In this document: positions 44,692-54,384 of the stretch, piece after piece | Layout of the letters: each line of letters starts with the position of its first letter | Numbering within the stretch: position 1 is the stretch's first letter | NCBI RefSeq assembly: GCF_000092205.1 | Contig: NC_014216.1 | Span: 1,927,742-1,991,741, forward strand | DNA: 64,000 nucleotides | Origin: Desulfurivibrio alkaliphilus AHT 2 | GTDB lineage: Bacteria; Desulfobacterota; Desulfobulbia; Desulfobulbales; Desulfurivibrionaceae | Reading direction: 5' to 3' | Position numbers and translations under genes: made by a program | Notes under the pieces: model-generated | Told to the model about the DNA's origin: nothing | Seen by the model: the letters and a program-made list of their open reading frames with translations, nothing else | Databases searched by the model: none

Positions 44692-47058
44692 TTATTCTGC
44701 CGCCGAGGCGATTACCCCGGCCAGATCGAGGATCAGCCCAACCCGGCCATCACCCAAGATGGTTCCTCCGGCCACGCCACGCACATCCGACATCCCGCCC
44801 AGGTTTTTGATCACGACTTCTTCCTTGCCCAACAACTCGTCCACCATCAGGGCACGGCGGCGGCCTTCATTCTCCACCACCACCACAATGGCTTCGCAAG
44901 GGTCGGTATGGGTCGGGTTCTCAACGCCGAACAGCTTGTAAAGCCGGATCACCGGCAGCAGCTCGCCCCGCACCAGCAACGACTCCCCGCGCCCGTGGAC
45001 GGTGTTGTAATTCTTGCGCTCGGGCTTCATGGATTCCTGAATGGCGGTGGTGGGGATGATATAACGCTCGCTGCCCACCCGCACGATAATACCGTCAATG
45101 ATGGCCAAGGTCAGCGGCAGGCGAATGGTAAACAGCGACCCCTTGCCGGGCTGGCTTTGCACTTCAACCTTGCCGCGCAACTTTTCCACCGCTTTTTTAA
45201 CCACATCCATGCCCACCCCCCGGCCGGAAACATCGGTGATCTGGTCGGCGGTGGAAAAGCCGGGCATGAAGATCATATTGTTGAGTTCATGGTCGGAGAG
45301 GTTGTCGCCGGGCTGAACCAGACCCCGGCTTTCCGCCTTTTTCCTAATTTTAACGGTGTTGAGCCCTTCCCCGTCATCCTCGATCTCAATGACCATGTTG
45401 CCGCCCTTCTGGTAGGCGCGCAGGCTGACCTTGCCGGTGGGCGTTTTGCCATGCTTGACCCTTTCATCGGGGGGTTGAATGCCGTGATCCACCGAGTTGC
45501 GCATCATGTGCACCAGGGGATCATAGATGGAGTCCACCATGTTGCGGTCAATCTCGGTGTCCGCCCCTTCCATGACCAGGTTCACTTCCTTGCCGCTTTT
45601 CTTGGAGAGATCGCGAACCAGGCGGATCATCTTGTCGAAGGTCTGCTTGATGGGCACCATTCGCATGGACATGGCGGTGTGCTGCAGATCGGAAGTGATC
45701 CGGCTGAGCTGGGAAAAATCCTTGATCAGCTTGGGGTCGGCGATCTTGGCCACCAGCGGATTCTGGCGCACCAGCGATTGCATGATCACCAGCTCGCCCA
45801 CGGCATTGACCAGGGCGTCGAGTTTCTCAACATCCACCTTGATGGAAGCCCCCATTTTTTTCCGGGGGGTAGCCTGGCCATTGGCGGCGGCCGGAGCGGG
45901 GCTTTCGCCGCCCTGTGGCCGCCCTGCCCCGGCCGGGGCTGGCATCGCGGCTTCGGGGGCTGTTGCCGGTTCAGCCGCGCCAGCGGAAGAGGACTGGGCT
46001 TCCCCGCCGGCAGGAACTGCCGCTGCAGCCGGCGCTCCGGTGGCGGCGCCGGCCGCTGCTGTGCCGGTTGCTGCCACGGGGGCCTCCGGAGCGCTGGCGG
46101 CCGGACTTTTTCCCTCTTGGAGGGTCTGGATATGCTCGAGTTGGGAGGTTATATCCAGATCCTGGTAGTACTCCGGGCCGTTTTCCAGCACTTCCTTGAT
46201 ATTTTCCACCATGCTCCGGAGCGTATCGCCAACGGTCAGGACCAGATCGATGACATCGGAATCCATCTCACGTTTGCCGTTGCGGACATCATCCAGAAGG
46301 TTTTCCGTGGCATGGGCCAGTTTATTGATGGTGCGGAGGTTGAGAAAGCCGGAAACCCCTTTGATGGTGTGAAAAGGACGGAAAATATTATTGACGATAT
46401 CCAGGTCGCCGGGGTTTTGTTCCAACTCCAGGACATTGACCTCAATGCTCTCCAGGTGCTCGAAGGCCTCTTCGATAAAGCCCCCCAGCAACTCCTTGTC
46501 CTGGAGGAAGTCCGGGACGCCCCCCCCCACGGCCGGCGCTTGCTCCAAGGCGGGTGCCGGCGGTGCTTCTGGCGACACCTCCGCCGGGGCTTCAGCCGCC
46601 GCGCCAGGTTCCTTATCTTGGGCCGGCAAGGATTCCATCGGGGTCGCCTCTTGGGCCGGTTCCTCGGCCAGGGACTTGTCGCCACCCAGCAGGTCGGCAG
46701 CCGTAACGGGGTACCCGGCCTCGCTAAGATGCTGGGCAAAAGCGGCCACCCCGGCCTCATCCATATCGCTTCCCTTGCGGACCGCCTCCTGGATCTGGGT
46801 GATGGCCTTGCCCAGCAACTCATAATTTTCCGCCGAGTCAGACAGCTCGCCCATGATCATCCGCTCCAGGGCGGATTTGAAGGCATGGGCCATGGCATGA
46901 AGGACCGGCAGATTGGCCGCCTCGCCTTCAGTGGCCAGCAGATCCTCCGCCGCCGCCAGCAAATCACCCACCACCGAGAGATCACCCGGCTCGACCATGA
47001 GAATTTTCACGGCCATATCATCGAGAATTTTACTTACCGCATTTTCATCCTGGGACAT
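44692..47058 (-). CDS. cheA: CheA, chemotaxis sensor histidine kinase
   Basis: Autophosphorylating kinase that feeds CheY and CheB, 788 residues. The order of parts is: an N-terminal helical region of HPt-like look but without the His-x-x-Lys-Gly motif (about 1-110); an Ala/Pro/Glu-rich linker; the true HPt domain with phospho-His in FHTIKGVSGF; a long Ala/Pro-rich linker (about 320-410); the dimerisation helices (KLDALVNAVGELVI); the ATPase domain (HMMRNSVDHGI, DDGEGL, GRGVGMDVVK); and a CheW-like domain to the end. ATG 47058 (MSQDENAV) is preferred to 47115. It is first gene of the chemotaxis operon. Confidence 0.95.
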   Translation of the reverse strand: MSQDENAVSKILDDMAVKILMVEPGDLSVVGDLLAAAEDLLATEGEAANLPVLHAMAHAFKSALERMIMGELSDSAENYELLGKAITQIQEAVRKGSDMDEAGVAAFAQHLSEAGYPVTAADLLGGDKSLAEEPAQEATPMESLPAQDKEPGAAAEAPAEVSPEAPPAPALEQAPAVGGGVPDFLQDKELLGGFIEEAFEHLESIEVNVLELEQNPGDLDIVNNIFRPFHTIKGVSGFLNLRTINKLAHATENLLDDVRNGKREMDSDVIDLVLTVGDTLRSMVENIKEVLENGPEYYQDLDITSQLEHIQTLQEGKSPAASAPEAPVAATGTAAAGAATGAPAAAAVPAGGEAQSSSAGAAEPATAPEAAMPAPAGAGRPQGGESPAPAAANGQATPRKKMGASIKVDVEKLDALVNAVGELVIMQSLVRQNPLVAKIADPKLIKDFSQLSRITSDLQHTAMSMRMVPIKQTFDKMIRLVRDLSKKSGKEVNLVMEGADTEIDRNMVDSIYDPLVHMMRNSVDHGIQPPDERVKHGKTPTGKVSLRAYQKGGNMVIEIEDDGEGLNTVKIRKKAESRGLVQPGDNLSDHELNNMIFMPGFSTADQITDVSGRGVGMDVVKKAVEKLRGKVEVQSQPGKGSLFTIRLPLTLAIIDGIIVRVGSERYIIPTTAIQESMKPERKNYNTVHGRGESLLVRGELLPVIRLYKLFGVENPTHTDPCEAIVVVVENEGRRRALMVDELLGKEEVVIKNLGGMSDVRGVAGGTILGDGRVGLILDLAGVIASAAE

Positions 47059-47181
47059 GGTTATTCTCGGTTCCGTTAGTAATCGGCGGCACGGCCGATG
47101 GGCAGCCAGCAACATTTATTGATTTAAACCGGCCTCACCTACGCATAGTGCCCAAAAGACGCGACAAAGACAAGCTTTTTC

Positions 47182-48912
47182 TCATTCATTATCAAAAAGC
47201 TCAGGATTGCCGACGGCCTCGCTCCGTTCCCGTAACTCCTTAAGCAGGCCGGGGGCCAGCCCTTCCAGATAATCTTCCACCGAAGCCAGGTTGTCCATGA
47301 CCCGGTCAATGATGTCACTGTCGGGATAACGGCTGATGATGCGGCGCAGCAATTGCCATGATTCCCCGGCCAGTTCGACCGCCTGCTCCGGTTCATCGCT
47401 GCGGCGGGCCCGAACAAAAAGGGAGGCCGCCTGCCGCCGCAGCTCGGTGGCTGCTTCGCGCGCGGCCTCGGCCATGCGCTGGCGAGCCTCTTCCCGGTAT
47501 TCGCTTTCCAGCAGGCGGGCAAAAAGGGTAATCGCTTCATCGTATTGCCCCAGGCCCAGCAGCCGATTAGCCTCTTCCCATTGAATGGACAGGGCCTGCT
47601 GTTCCAACTGTCGGCGCCGCTCCGCCGCCACCCGGCGGGACTCTTCGGCCTCCGTCAGCATTTGGCGAACCTGGCCCTCCTGCTCCCGACTAAGGTTTTC
47701 ACGCAAAAGCGCCCCCAACACAGCCACGGCTTCATCGAAAGCGCCCTCTGCCAGCGACTCTTCCACCCGGCCCAATTGCCCGGCAAACCAGGCCTGGGAC
47801 TGCCGCTCAACCTCATCGGCCAGCAGGCGGGCCCTGAAAGTCAGGATGCCGGCCGGGAAGCGTTCCTCCAGGCGCTGCATGCGCTGCTGCATGCCGGCCG
47901 GAATGGCCCGACCATCGAAAAGCACCGCATCTTCCAGCAATGCCATAAACAGCGAGCGCTCTTCCCGGCTGGCTGGAATTTGACCGCGCAACAAACGCAA
48001 CTGATCATCCACCCACTGCCGCTGTTCTTCCGCCGCCGCATAGCGGGCAGCTATTTGCTCATACTGACTGAGGGCCTCATCGGAACGCCCGGCGACCAGC
48101 AGCAGATCACCCCGCAACCGGCTTACGGCGGAGGTGTCCATCATCGCCACCGCCATGGCTTTTTCCTGTTCAGCCAGCAAGCTCAATGCAGGATCCCTTT
48201 CCCCGGCCCGGAAAAGAGCCAGGCTGATTTCCTGCAACAGGGCAAACGGCAGGATGCGGTCGGGATAAATCCAGCGCCACTCTTCCAGGGTTTGCCGCAC
48301 TTCCGAGGCTTTGCCCCGGCTGGCATAGTGCTGCAAAACGGCCTGCAACTGCTCGGAGGCCACCTCGTGAAACTGATCCAGCCGGGCCGCCACCGTTTTT
48401 TTAGCCAGCCGGTGATAGGTACCGCAATCTCCGGCCACAAACTCCCGGTCGGCCCGGTAAGCCGTGCTCAAAGCGGCAACCGCACCGCTCCAGCTGCCGC
48501 CGGCTTCCCACTCCAAATCGCGCAGCTTTTCCCGGGCCAGCTCAAAGTCGTCCGCCACCTGGTCAAGCTGGGCCAGGCACTGGCTCCAGCCGGCTGGCCA
48601 CTGCTCCCTGGGGACCAGTTCGGCCAGGGCGGTGGCAAGCTGGTGCCACTCCTGCCGTTTGGCCTGATAGTAAGCCAGCCGGGGGGTCAGGTTTTGCTCT
48701 TCCGCCGCCACAAAGCGCAGCAGTTCATCCGGATCGAAATCGGGACGCACTGTCGGCGGCGGCTCTTCCGGCTCCGGCAAGGGCTCGGCCACCGGTCGCG
48801 GCTCCACTTCCGGCACCGGCATCGGCACTGCCACCGGCGGCGGCTTGGCACAGCCAAACAGGGTAAAAACTCCCAGCAACAACAATCCGTAAAGGTATTT
48901 TTTCGGCAACAC
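47182..48912 (-). CDS. Lipoprotein with TPR-like helical repeats
   Basis: A 576-residue predicted lipoprotein: basic start MLPKKY, hydrophobic core, lipobox LFGC with Cys21, then a Pro/Glu-rich spacer (about 22-60). The rest is helical with TPR/Sel1-like features (GRSDEALSQYEQIAARYA, LGQYDEAITLFARLLESEY) and a coiled-coil-prone ESRRVAAERRRQLEQQ segment. This organisation suits an outer-membrane assembly or peptidoglycan-associated factor, but no function is assigned. Start is GTG 48912, preceded by GGGGAG; TTG 48909 is an alternative. It lies between the PBP and chemotaxis genes. Confidence 0.8.
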   Translation of the reverse strand: MLPKKYLYGLLLLGVFTLFGCAKPPPVAVPMPVPEVEPRPVAEPLPEPEEPPPTVRPDFDPDELLRFVAAEEQNLTPRLAYYQAKRQEWHQLATALAELVPREQWPAGWSQCLAQLDQVADDFELAREKLRDLEWEAGGSWSGAVAALSTAYRADREFVAGDCGTYHRLAKKTVAARLDQFHEVASEQLQAVLQHYASRGKASEVRQTLEEWRWIYPDRILPFALLQEISLALFRAGERDPALSLLAEQEKAMAVAMMDTSAVSRLRGDLLLVAGRSDEALSQYEQIAARYAAAEEQRQWVDDQLRLLRGQIPASREERSLFMALLEDAVLFDGRAIPAGMQQRMQRLEERFPAGILTFRARLLADEVERQSQAWFAGQLGRVEESLAEGAFDEAVAVLGALLRENLSREQEGQVRQMLTEAEESRRVAAERRRQLEQQALSIQWEEANRLLGLGQYDEAITLFARLLESEYREEARQRMAEAAREAATELRRQAASLFVRARRSDEPEQAVELAGESWQLLRRIISRYPDSDIIDRVMDNLASVEDYLEGLAPGLLKELRERSEAVGNPELFDNE

Positions 48913-48945
48913 TTATCTCCCCCCGGGCGAACTAAACGCCTTGGC

Positions 48946-49055
48946 GTAAGCGGTCACAGGGCACCCAAGGTTGCGGCAAGCAAGACGCTGATGCGTACAG
49001 TAAGTACGTAAACCGGCTCGATCGCCGCGACCTGCGGTGCCCTGTGACCGCTTGA
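48946..49055 (+). repeat. Palindromic 3'-end element PE12
   Basis: About 109 bases, diverged: outer arms GTAAGCGGTCACAGGG and CCCTGTGACCGCTT, with the final AC replaced by GA; inner TTGCGGC and GCCGCGA; apex GTAC-N5-GTAC. It lies between co-directional genes, about ten bases past the PBP stop and upstream of the lipoprotein gene. Confidence 0.88.
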
Positions 49056-49063
49056 TGTTAAAA

Positions 49064-52000
49064 CTATTCGGTGTAGCGCCAGTAAGGTTCAAAGAAACGC
49101 TCCAGCACCAATTCTCCGGGCCCGTCAGGATTGCCGAAGGTGGTGATTTTAGCGCCATCCCGAGCTTCCGGCCGCTCCCGGTTCGGATTTCTGCTTACCA
49201 CACCGCCGCGGCCGGCTTCAACCGGAATCTCTATTTGAGCCAGAGCAGGATAGCGCACCGGCACCCTCTCCTGCCCGGAAAAAGCCAGATCCTCCAGGTC
49301 CAGGCCGGCGGCGTAAGCGCCATGCCGGTAAACGGCCTCGGCCAGCCGGGCCCAGACCGGCATGGCCCCGGCCCCGCCGGTGACCCTGGTCACCCCCTGC
49401 ACCATGGGCCGATTATCATCGTACCCCACATAAACGGCCAGGGTATGTCCACGCCCCAGGGAAAAATGATCGCGTTCTCCGGGGCTTGGCAAATAGCCGG
49501 CAAAGGCGGCATTAAGGTAGCGGTTGGCGGTACCGGTTTTACCAAAAAGCGGGACCGCCAGGTCAAGCTCCGCCAGAATCTCCTGGCGGCCGGTGTCGGT
49601 GCTTTGCAGGCGCATCTGGTTGGTGGCGCTGCGACCGGTGCCATGCTCCATGGTATTGTAAAGAATATCGCTGACCGCCAGGGCGATCCGGGGGCTGAAA
49701 ACCCGCCGCTGGGTCCGCTGGGGCTCATAGATCACCTTGCCGTCGCTGGCCTCGATTCTTTTGATAATGGCCAGTCCGCCACCGTCCACCCGGGGGGCGT
49801 TCAGCGATAGCCGGCCGTCCTGGAACGACTCATAAATTCTGCCCAGCTCCAGCAGACTTATGGCGTTGGATCCCAAGGGGAAAGAAAGCACCGGGTCCAA
49901 ACGGCTTTCCACCCCCAGTGCCCGACTCAGCCCCACCAGATACTGCAGGGCGGTCATGACCCGAAAATCCCTGATCCGGTAGAGCACCTGCGGGTCATAA
50001 GGGGGGTGAGAGGCCAGGCGCCGATATTCGTCCTCCAGGTATTGCTCCAGCAAATCCAGGGTCTCCACCCGCAAGTGACCATCCAGCAAAACCTCGCCCC
50101 AGAAACGCCGGGGAGCAACCCCGGCGTCGTCCGGTAACTCGGCCGGCTCCCGGAACTCGACCGGCCGCCAACCGCTCTGCCGCCGCCCTTCGCTGTAAAT
50201 ATAGGCGCCGCTTTTTTCATCCCGGTACAAGCGGCCCGAAGAACGGGACTCGGCCAACTCCGGCTCGTTGGCAATCAGTACCCGCAGGTTGTCCCGCAAC
50301 TCCATGTAACGCAACACATTCTGCTCCAGAATAGCCAGCCTGGTGCGCCCTTCCCGTTGATCCGCCGCCGAACTGCCGGGGGCGAAAAATTCATCCTCAA
50401 CCTCCTCCCGGTAGCGGTCGAAGTTGGCCCCGTAATGGAGTTTTTGTAAAAACTCAAACTCTTCCACCAGGCCATCAAAGAGCAGATCCGGCTCAATAAG
50501 TTCCACTGCCCGGGCATAGGCCGCATTGTACAGAGCGGTACGATCCACCACCACCCCCATCCGATCCCTGATCCGCTGCACGTAAGCCTCCCGGCTTTCA
50601 TGCTGCCCCCGGGCCAGCCCCAACTCCTCGACCAGTTCGGTGAACCTGGCCGGCGACAGATGATCCAGCAAATGGTAAAGTAGCCAGATGCTGGCCAGGT
50701 TTTCCGAGGTAACCCCGGCCCAGCTCATAGAAACCTGCTCATTGCGGATGGCCTGGAACGGCCGGGGGAAATAGGCCTGCTTCTGGTAGGTGAAAACGTT
50801 GCGGCGGTTTTCCAGGGTATCGGCGCTGTTCCAGCCCAGCTGCAGCGCCGCGGCATAGACCAGCGGTTTAATCGCCGAGCCCATGGGCCGGCGGGCGGTT
50901 ACCGCCCGATTGTAATGCAGATTGTCGACCCCACCGACCATGGCCCGCACCACCCCCTCCTGCAGGGCCAGCACCCCCCCCTGCAGCTCCGGATATTTCT
51001 CCAGGTTCAAGCGCAGTTCGCCATCCGCCCGCCGCTCGCGCACGCTCACGTAAACCAGATCGTCCTGGTTCAGCTGGGCCAGCAACCGGGCCAGGTCAGC
51101 GGCGGTGGCTTCCGGCCAGTGGCGATTGGGCTGACGAAAATGAGCCAGCGGCTGGAGCAGGTTAAACAGGCCGGCCCGATCAAGGTAAGCCGGTGGCGGC
51201 GCTTCCCCCACCGGAGACCTGGGGCCGGCCAGATCCACCCTGACCTCCGGGTTGCGCTCCGAGCCTTCGATGGCGGTTATGCGGCCCACCATGAAAGGGG
51301 CCGGCTGCTGCCGCCAGTCACCGCCCCGGGGCAGCTCGGCATAGACCTGCTGCAAAGCCTGGTGATCGTAGCCCAGCAGGCGGGTATCAAGCCGGGAAAG
51401 CTCCGCTTGCAGCGCATGGTGGCCCTCGTTCTGCAGATCGCCATCCACCGTGGTGATGACCCTGATCCCGGAAGTCGCCACGTTGTCGATCCCGTGTCGA
51501 CTTAAAGCCTCCACCACCTCCGGCTCGCTCAACCCTTCCCGGACCAGGTCCAGCAGGGTGTTCAAGGCATAGGCCATCCGGCCACGATTAAAGGGAATCT
51601 CCTGCCCGCGCACGGCCGCCAGTTGCTGTTCATCCAGGTAGTTTTGCCGGTACATCTGCTCCAGCACGTAGCCGGTCCGCTGCCGGGCTCGCCGGCGGGC
51701 CCGCTCTTCACGTTCCTCATCGCGCTGGATAAAGGGATTGTAATGATTCGGCCCCTTAACACTGCCGGCAATAAAGGCGCTTTCCAGCAGGTCGAGCTGC
51801 TCCACCGGCTTGTCGAAAAAGTACCGCGCCGCCATCCCCAGCCCCCGGGCATTACCGCTGACAAAAAACTGATTGGCGTAAAATTCCAGGATATCTTCTT
51901 TTTCGTAATGATACTCCAATCGCAGGGCGTAGAGCAGCTCCCGCAGTTTGGACGCCAGCGAACGATCCCGCCGCTCGAACAGGTTCTTGGCGGTCTGCTG

Positions 52001-52375
52001 GGTGATGGTGCTGCCCCCCTGCACCACCCGCCGGGCCTTGATATTGGCCAGGGCGGCCCGGGCCACCCCGGTGAAGTCGATCCCGTAGTGGTCAAAAAAG
52101 GAGCTGTCTTCAGCGGCCACGATGGCGTGGACAAAACTCTCGGGAATCTGCTCAAAATGGACATACTGGCGATGGGCCTGCTCAAAAAAGACCCCCACCC
52201 GGCGGGCGCCGTCCCGGTAATACACCGGGCTCTCCATGGCCAGGATTTTTTCAATATTTTCCCGGCTGATCTCCTCGCCCGGGCTGATCACCACCAGCCA
52301 GAACAGGGTCGCGGCGATCAGCAGCAGGGAGGTGACCCCCCCCAGCAGCGAGGTATAAAAGATTTTTTTCAGCAT
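49064..52375 (-). CDS. Class A penicillin-binding protein with enlarged transpeptidase domain
   Basis: Bifunctional peptidoglycan synthase. A membrane anchor (about residues 8-30) leads to the GT51 glycosyltransferase with catalytic Glu89 in VAAEDSSFFDHYGID, GGSTITQQTAKNLF, and ANQFFVSGNARGLG. The transpeptidase has Ser500 in GSAIKPLVYAAAL, the SxN-type SEN at 557-559, and KTGTANRYLN at 946. At 1103 residues it is much longer than PBP1a-type enzymes; the extra length is mainly a charged insertion of about 200 residues between the SEN and KTG motifs (about 600-850). No convincing ribosome binding site is seen. It is divergent from mltD, another wall enzyme. Confidence 0.93.
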   Translation of the reverse strand: MLKKIFYTSLLGGVTSLLLIAATLFWLVVISPGEEISRENIEKILAMESPVYYRDGARRVGVFFEQAHRQYVHFEQIPESFVHAIVAAEDSSFFDHYGIDFTGVARAALANIKARRVVQGGSTITQQTAKNLFERRDRSLASKLRELLYALRLEYHYEKEDILEFYANQFFVSGNARGLGMAARYFFDKPVEQLDLLESAFIAGSVKGPNHYNPFIQRDEEREERARRRARQRTGYVLEQMYRQNYLDEQQLAAVRGQEIPFNRGRMAYALNTLLDLVREGLSEPEVVEALSRHGIDNVATSGIRVITTVDGDLQNEGHHALQAELSRLDTRLLGYDHQALQQVYAELPRGGDWRQQPAPFMVGRITAIEGSERNPEVRVDLAGPRSPVGEAPPPAYLDRAGLFNLLQPLAHFRQPNRHWPEATAADLARLLAQLNQDDLVYVSVRERRADGELRLNLEKYPELQGGVLALQEGVVRAMVGGVDNLHYNRAVTARRPMGSAIKPLVYAAALQLGWNSADTLENRRNVFTYQKQAYFPRPFQAIRNEQVSMSWAGVTSENLASIWLLYHLLDHLSPARFTELVEELGLARGQHESREAYVQRIRDRMGVVVDRTALYNAAYARAVELIEPDLLFDGLVEEFEFLQKLHYGANFDRYREEVEDEFFAPGSSAADQREGRTRLAILEQNVLRYMELRDNLRVLIANEPELAESRSSGRLYRDEKSGAYIYSEGRRQSGWRPVEFREPAELPDDAGVAPRRFWGEVLLDGHLRVETLDLLEQYLEDEYRRLASHPPYDPQVLYRIRDFRVMTALQYLVGLSRALGVESRLDPVLSFPLGSNAISLLELGRIYESFQDGRLSLNAPRVDGGGLAIIKRIEASDGKVIYEPQRTQRRVFSPRIALAVSDILYNTMEHGTGRSATNQMRLQSTDTGRQEILAELDLAVPLFGKTGTANRYLNAAFAGYLPSPGERDHFSLGRGHTLAVYVGYDDNRPMVQGVTRVTGGAGAMPVWARLAEAVYRHGAYAAGLDLEDLAFSGQERVPVRYPALAQIEIPVEAGRGGVVSRNPNRERPEARDGAKITTFGNPDGPGELVLERFFEPYWRYTE

Positions 52376-52610
52376 AATTAAAAATACTCGATTTTACTGG
52401 TTGGTGCAGCCGCCACGGAACCGGCCGCAACCGATATCTGCTTGCATATCCGCCGTGAGTCAAGTAAAAAACGGCAGCTTAGGCGCACCGGGCCTGCCCC
52501 CTTGCCCGGCCGGCGTTGCTTAGCACTGACATTATCGTTATTGCTGGTATTACGGAGCAGCAATTATCGTAAAAAGTTTCATCTTTCTATAAGCCAGGAG
52601 ATGTTTTGCC

Positions 52611-54368
52611 ATGCAGTCACCTCCACGCAACTGGGCGGTAGCGGCCACCGCCACGACCGGTTTTTCCACCAGGCGGCCGGCTCGACCACACCCCGGTGGC
52701 CTGATCCTGCTCGCCACCCTGCTCGGCCTGATAGCCGGACTGGCCGGCTGCACCACCGGCAAAGTAGCCCCCACCGCCCAGGAGCACCACCAGCCCCCTG
52801 TCGTTGCTTTCCAATACACCATCCCGGCGCCGCCGCCAGACCCGTCGCTCCATGATGAGGCCGGCGAACTGACCCCGGCCGAGCCGGACCAGTTTCTGGA
52901 GGAAGAGCTGGCCCGGTTTGAAGCGCTGGGCGACTGGGACCCCGCCGCAGACTCCGAGGAAGAAATCAACGACACCGTTTATGACTTCCCGGTGGTGATG
53001 AACAAGCATGTCGAATTTTACCTGGACTACTTCCAGAACGACCTGCGGATCACCTTTGAGCGCTGGCTGGCCCGCTCCGGCCGTTACGTGCCGATGATCC
53101 GGGAAAAGCTCCGGGAAGCCGGGCTGCCAGAGGATCTGGCCTATCTGCCGATGATCGAAAGCGGCTACAGCCTCACCGCCTATTCCCGGGCTCGGGCAGT
53201 GGGCCCCTGGCAGTTCATGGCACCCACCGCCCGCCAGTACGGCCTGGCCATTAACGACTACCTCGACGAGCGCCGTGACCCCATCCGCTCCACCCAGGCC
53301 GCCATCAACTTTTTAGGTGACCTTTACGAAGAGTTCGGCTGCTGGCACCTGGCAACAGCCGCCTACAACGCCGGCGGCGGCCGCATTCGCGGAGCCATGC
53401 GCCGTTTCAACAGCGACGATTTCTGGGAGATCTCGCGGAACAATCATCTGGCCCTGGAAACCCGGCATTATGTGCCCAAATTGATCGCCGCCATTATTAT
53501 CGCCAAAAACCCGGAAGAGTATGGTTTCGACAATATAGCATACGACGAACCTCTGCGCTACGAAACCCTGCAGGTTCCCCGCTGGACGGCCCTGGAGGCG
53601 GTGGCCCTGGCCGGCGACTTTGAACTGGATGAATTGCACGACCTTAACCGCCAGTTGCGGCGCCTGGTCACCCCGCCGGAGCAGGCCAATTACACCCTGC
53701 GCCTGCCGCAGGGCAGCAAGCAGCAGGTGGCAGCCAAACTGCCCCGGGTTCGGGCGGTGGCTGAAGTCGAGTACCGGACCCACGTGGTCCGTCGCGGCGA
53801 CACCCTCACCGGTATCTGCAACCGCTACAACATCAACAAAACCACCTTGCTGAAGGCCAACAGCCTGCGCTCGGAACAACTGATTATCGGCCAGCGCCTG
53901 CGGATACCGACTCAGAAAACCGCCTACGTCCTGCTGCCTGAAGGGGCCGACCCCCAACAGGCCGGACTCACCGGGGCCGGCCCCGACGGACTGGTACTGC
54001 ACAAAATCAAGCCCGGGGAATCGATGTGGGTTATCGCCCGGCGCTACGGGGTCAGCATCGACACCCTGGCGGCCTGGAACGACATCAGTGATCCCCGCCG
54101 GATCAGAGCCGGCCAGCAGCTGGCCCTCTACCTGAAGCCGGCCCCGGGAGAAAAGCCGGTCCTGGCGGCCAGCGGGAGCAAGCAGCCCGCCGGCGAGCAG
54201 TCACAGCCCGAGGTTACCTACTACCAGGTCCAGGGCGGCGACACGCTCTGGTCCATCGCCCGCAAGTTCCAGACCACCGCCGAGATGATCCGCCAGTGGA
54301 ACCAGCTCAACGGCGACTTGATCCATCCCGGCAAAAAGCTGCTCATTCGGCTCGCCGAGTTGCGCTAA
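52611..54368 (+). CDS. mltD: Membrane-bound lytic murein transglycosylase D with three LysM domains
   Basis: Outer-membrane lipoprotein that cleaves glycan strands. A long basic N-region precedes the hydrophobic core and lipobox LAGC (Cys47). The goose-lysozyme-like SLT domain has catalytic Glu183 in PMIESGYSLTAYSRA, then GPWQFMAPTARQYGL and TAAYNAGGGRIRGAM. Three C-terminal LysM peptidoglycan-binding modules follow (about 385-430, 453-500, 528-575; for example HVVRRGDTLTGICNRY and YYQVQGGDTLWSIARKF). AGGAG precedes the ATG. The 585-residue length fits the family. It is followed after 16 bases by an SDR gene. Confidence 0.95.
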   Translation: MQSPPRNWAVAATATTGFSTRRPARPHPGGLILLATLLGLIAGLAGCTTGKVAPTAQEHHQPPVVAFQYTIPAPPPDPSLHDEAGELTPAEPDQFLEEELARFEALGDWDPAADSEEEINDTVYDFPVVMNKHVEFYLDYFQNDLRITFERWLARSGRYVPMIREKLREAGLPEDLAYLPMIESGYSLTAYSRARAVGPWQFMAPTARQYGLAINDYLDERRDPIRSTQAAINFLGDLYEEFGCWHLATAAYNAGGGRIRGAMRRFNSDDFWEISRNNHLALETRHYVPKLIAAIIIAKNPEEYGFDNIAYDEPLRYETLQVPRWTALEAVALAGDFELDELHDLNRQLRRLVTPPEQANYTLRLPQGSKQQVAAKLPRVRAVAEVEYRTHVVRRGDTLTGICNRYNINKTTLLKANSLRSEQLIIGQRLRIPTQKTAYVLLPEGADPQQAGLTGAGPDGLVLHKIKPGESMWVIARRYGVSIDTLAAWNDISDPRRIRAGQQLALYLKPAPGEKPVLAASGSKQPAGEQSQPEVTYYQVQGGDTLWSIARKFQTTAEMIRQWNQLNGDLIHPGKKLLIRLAELR

Positions 54369-54384
54369 AGCAGGGGATTATCCG

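Noticed and set aside
44635-47079. Rightward open frame of 814 codons
   Set aside because: It is antisense to cheA, whose domains are unmistakable. Long shadows are common at this GC content; the same applies to 4489-5595, 22247-24001, 39535-40698 and 62809-63822.
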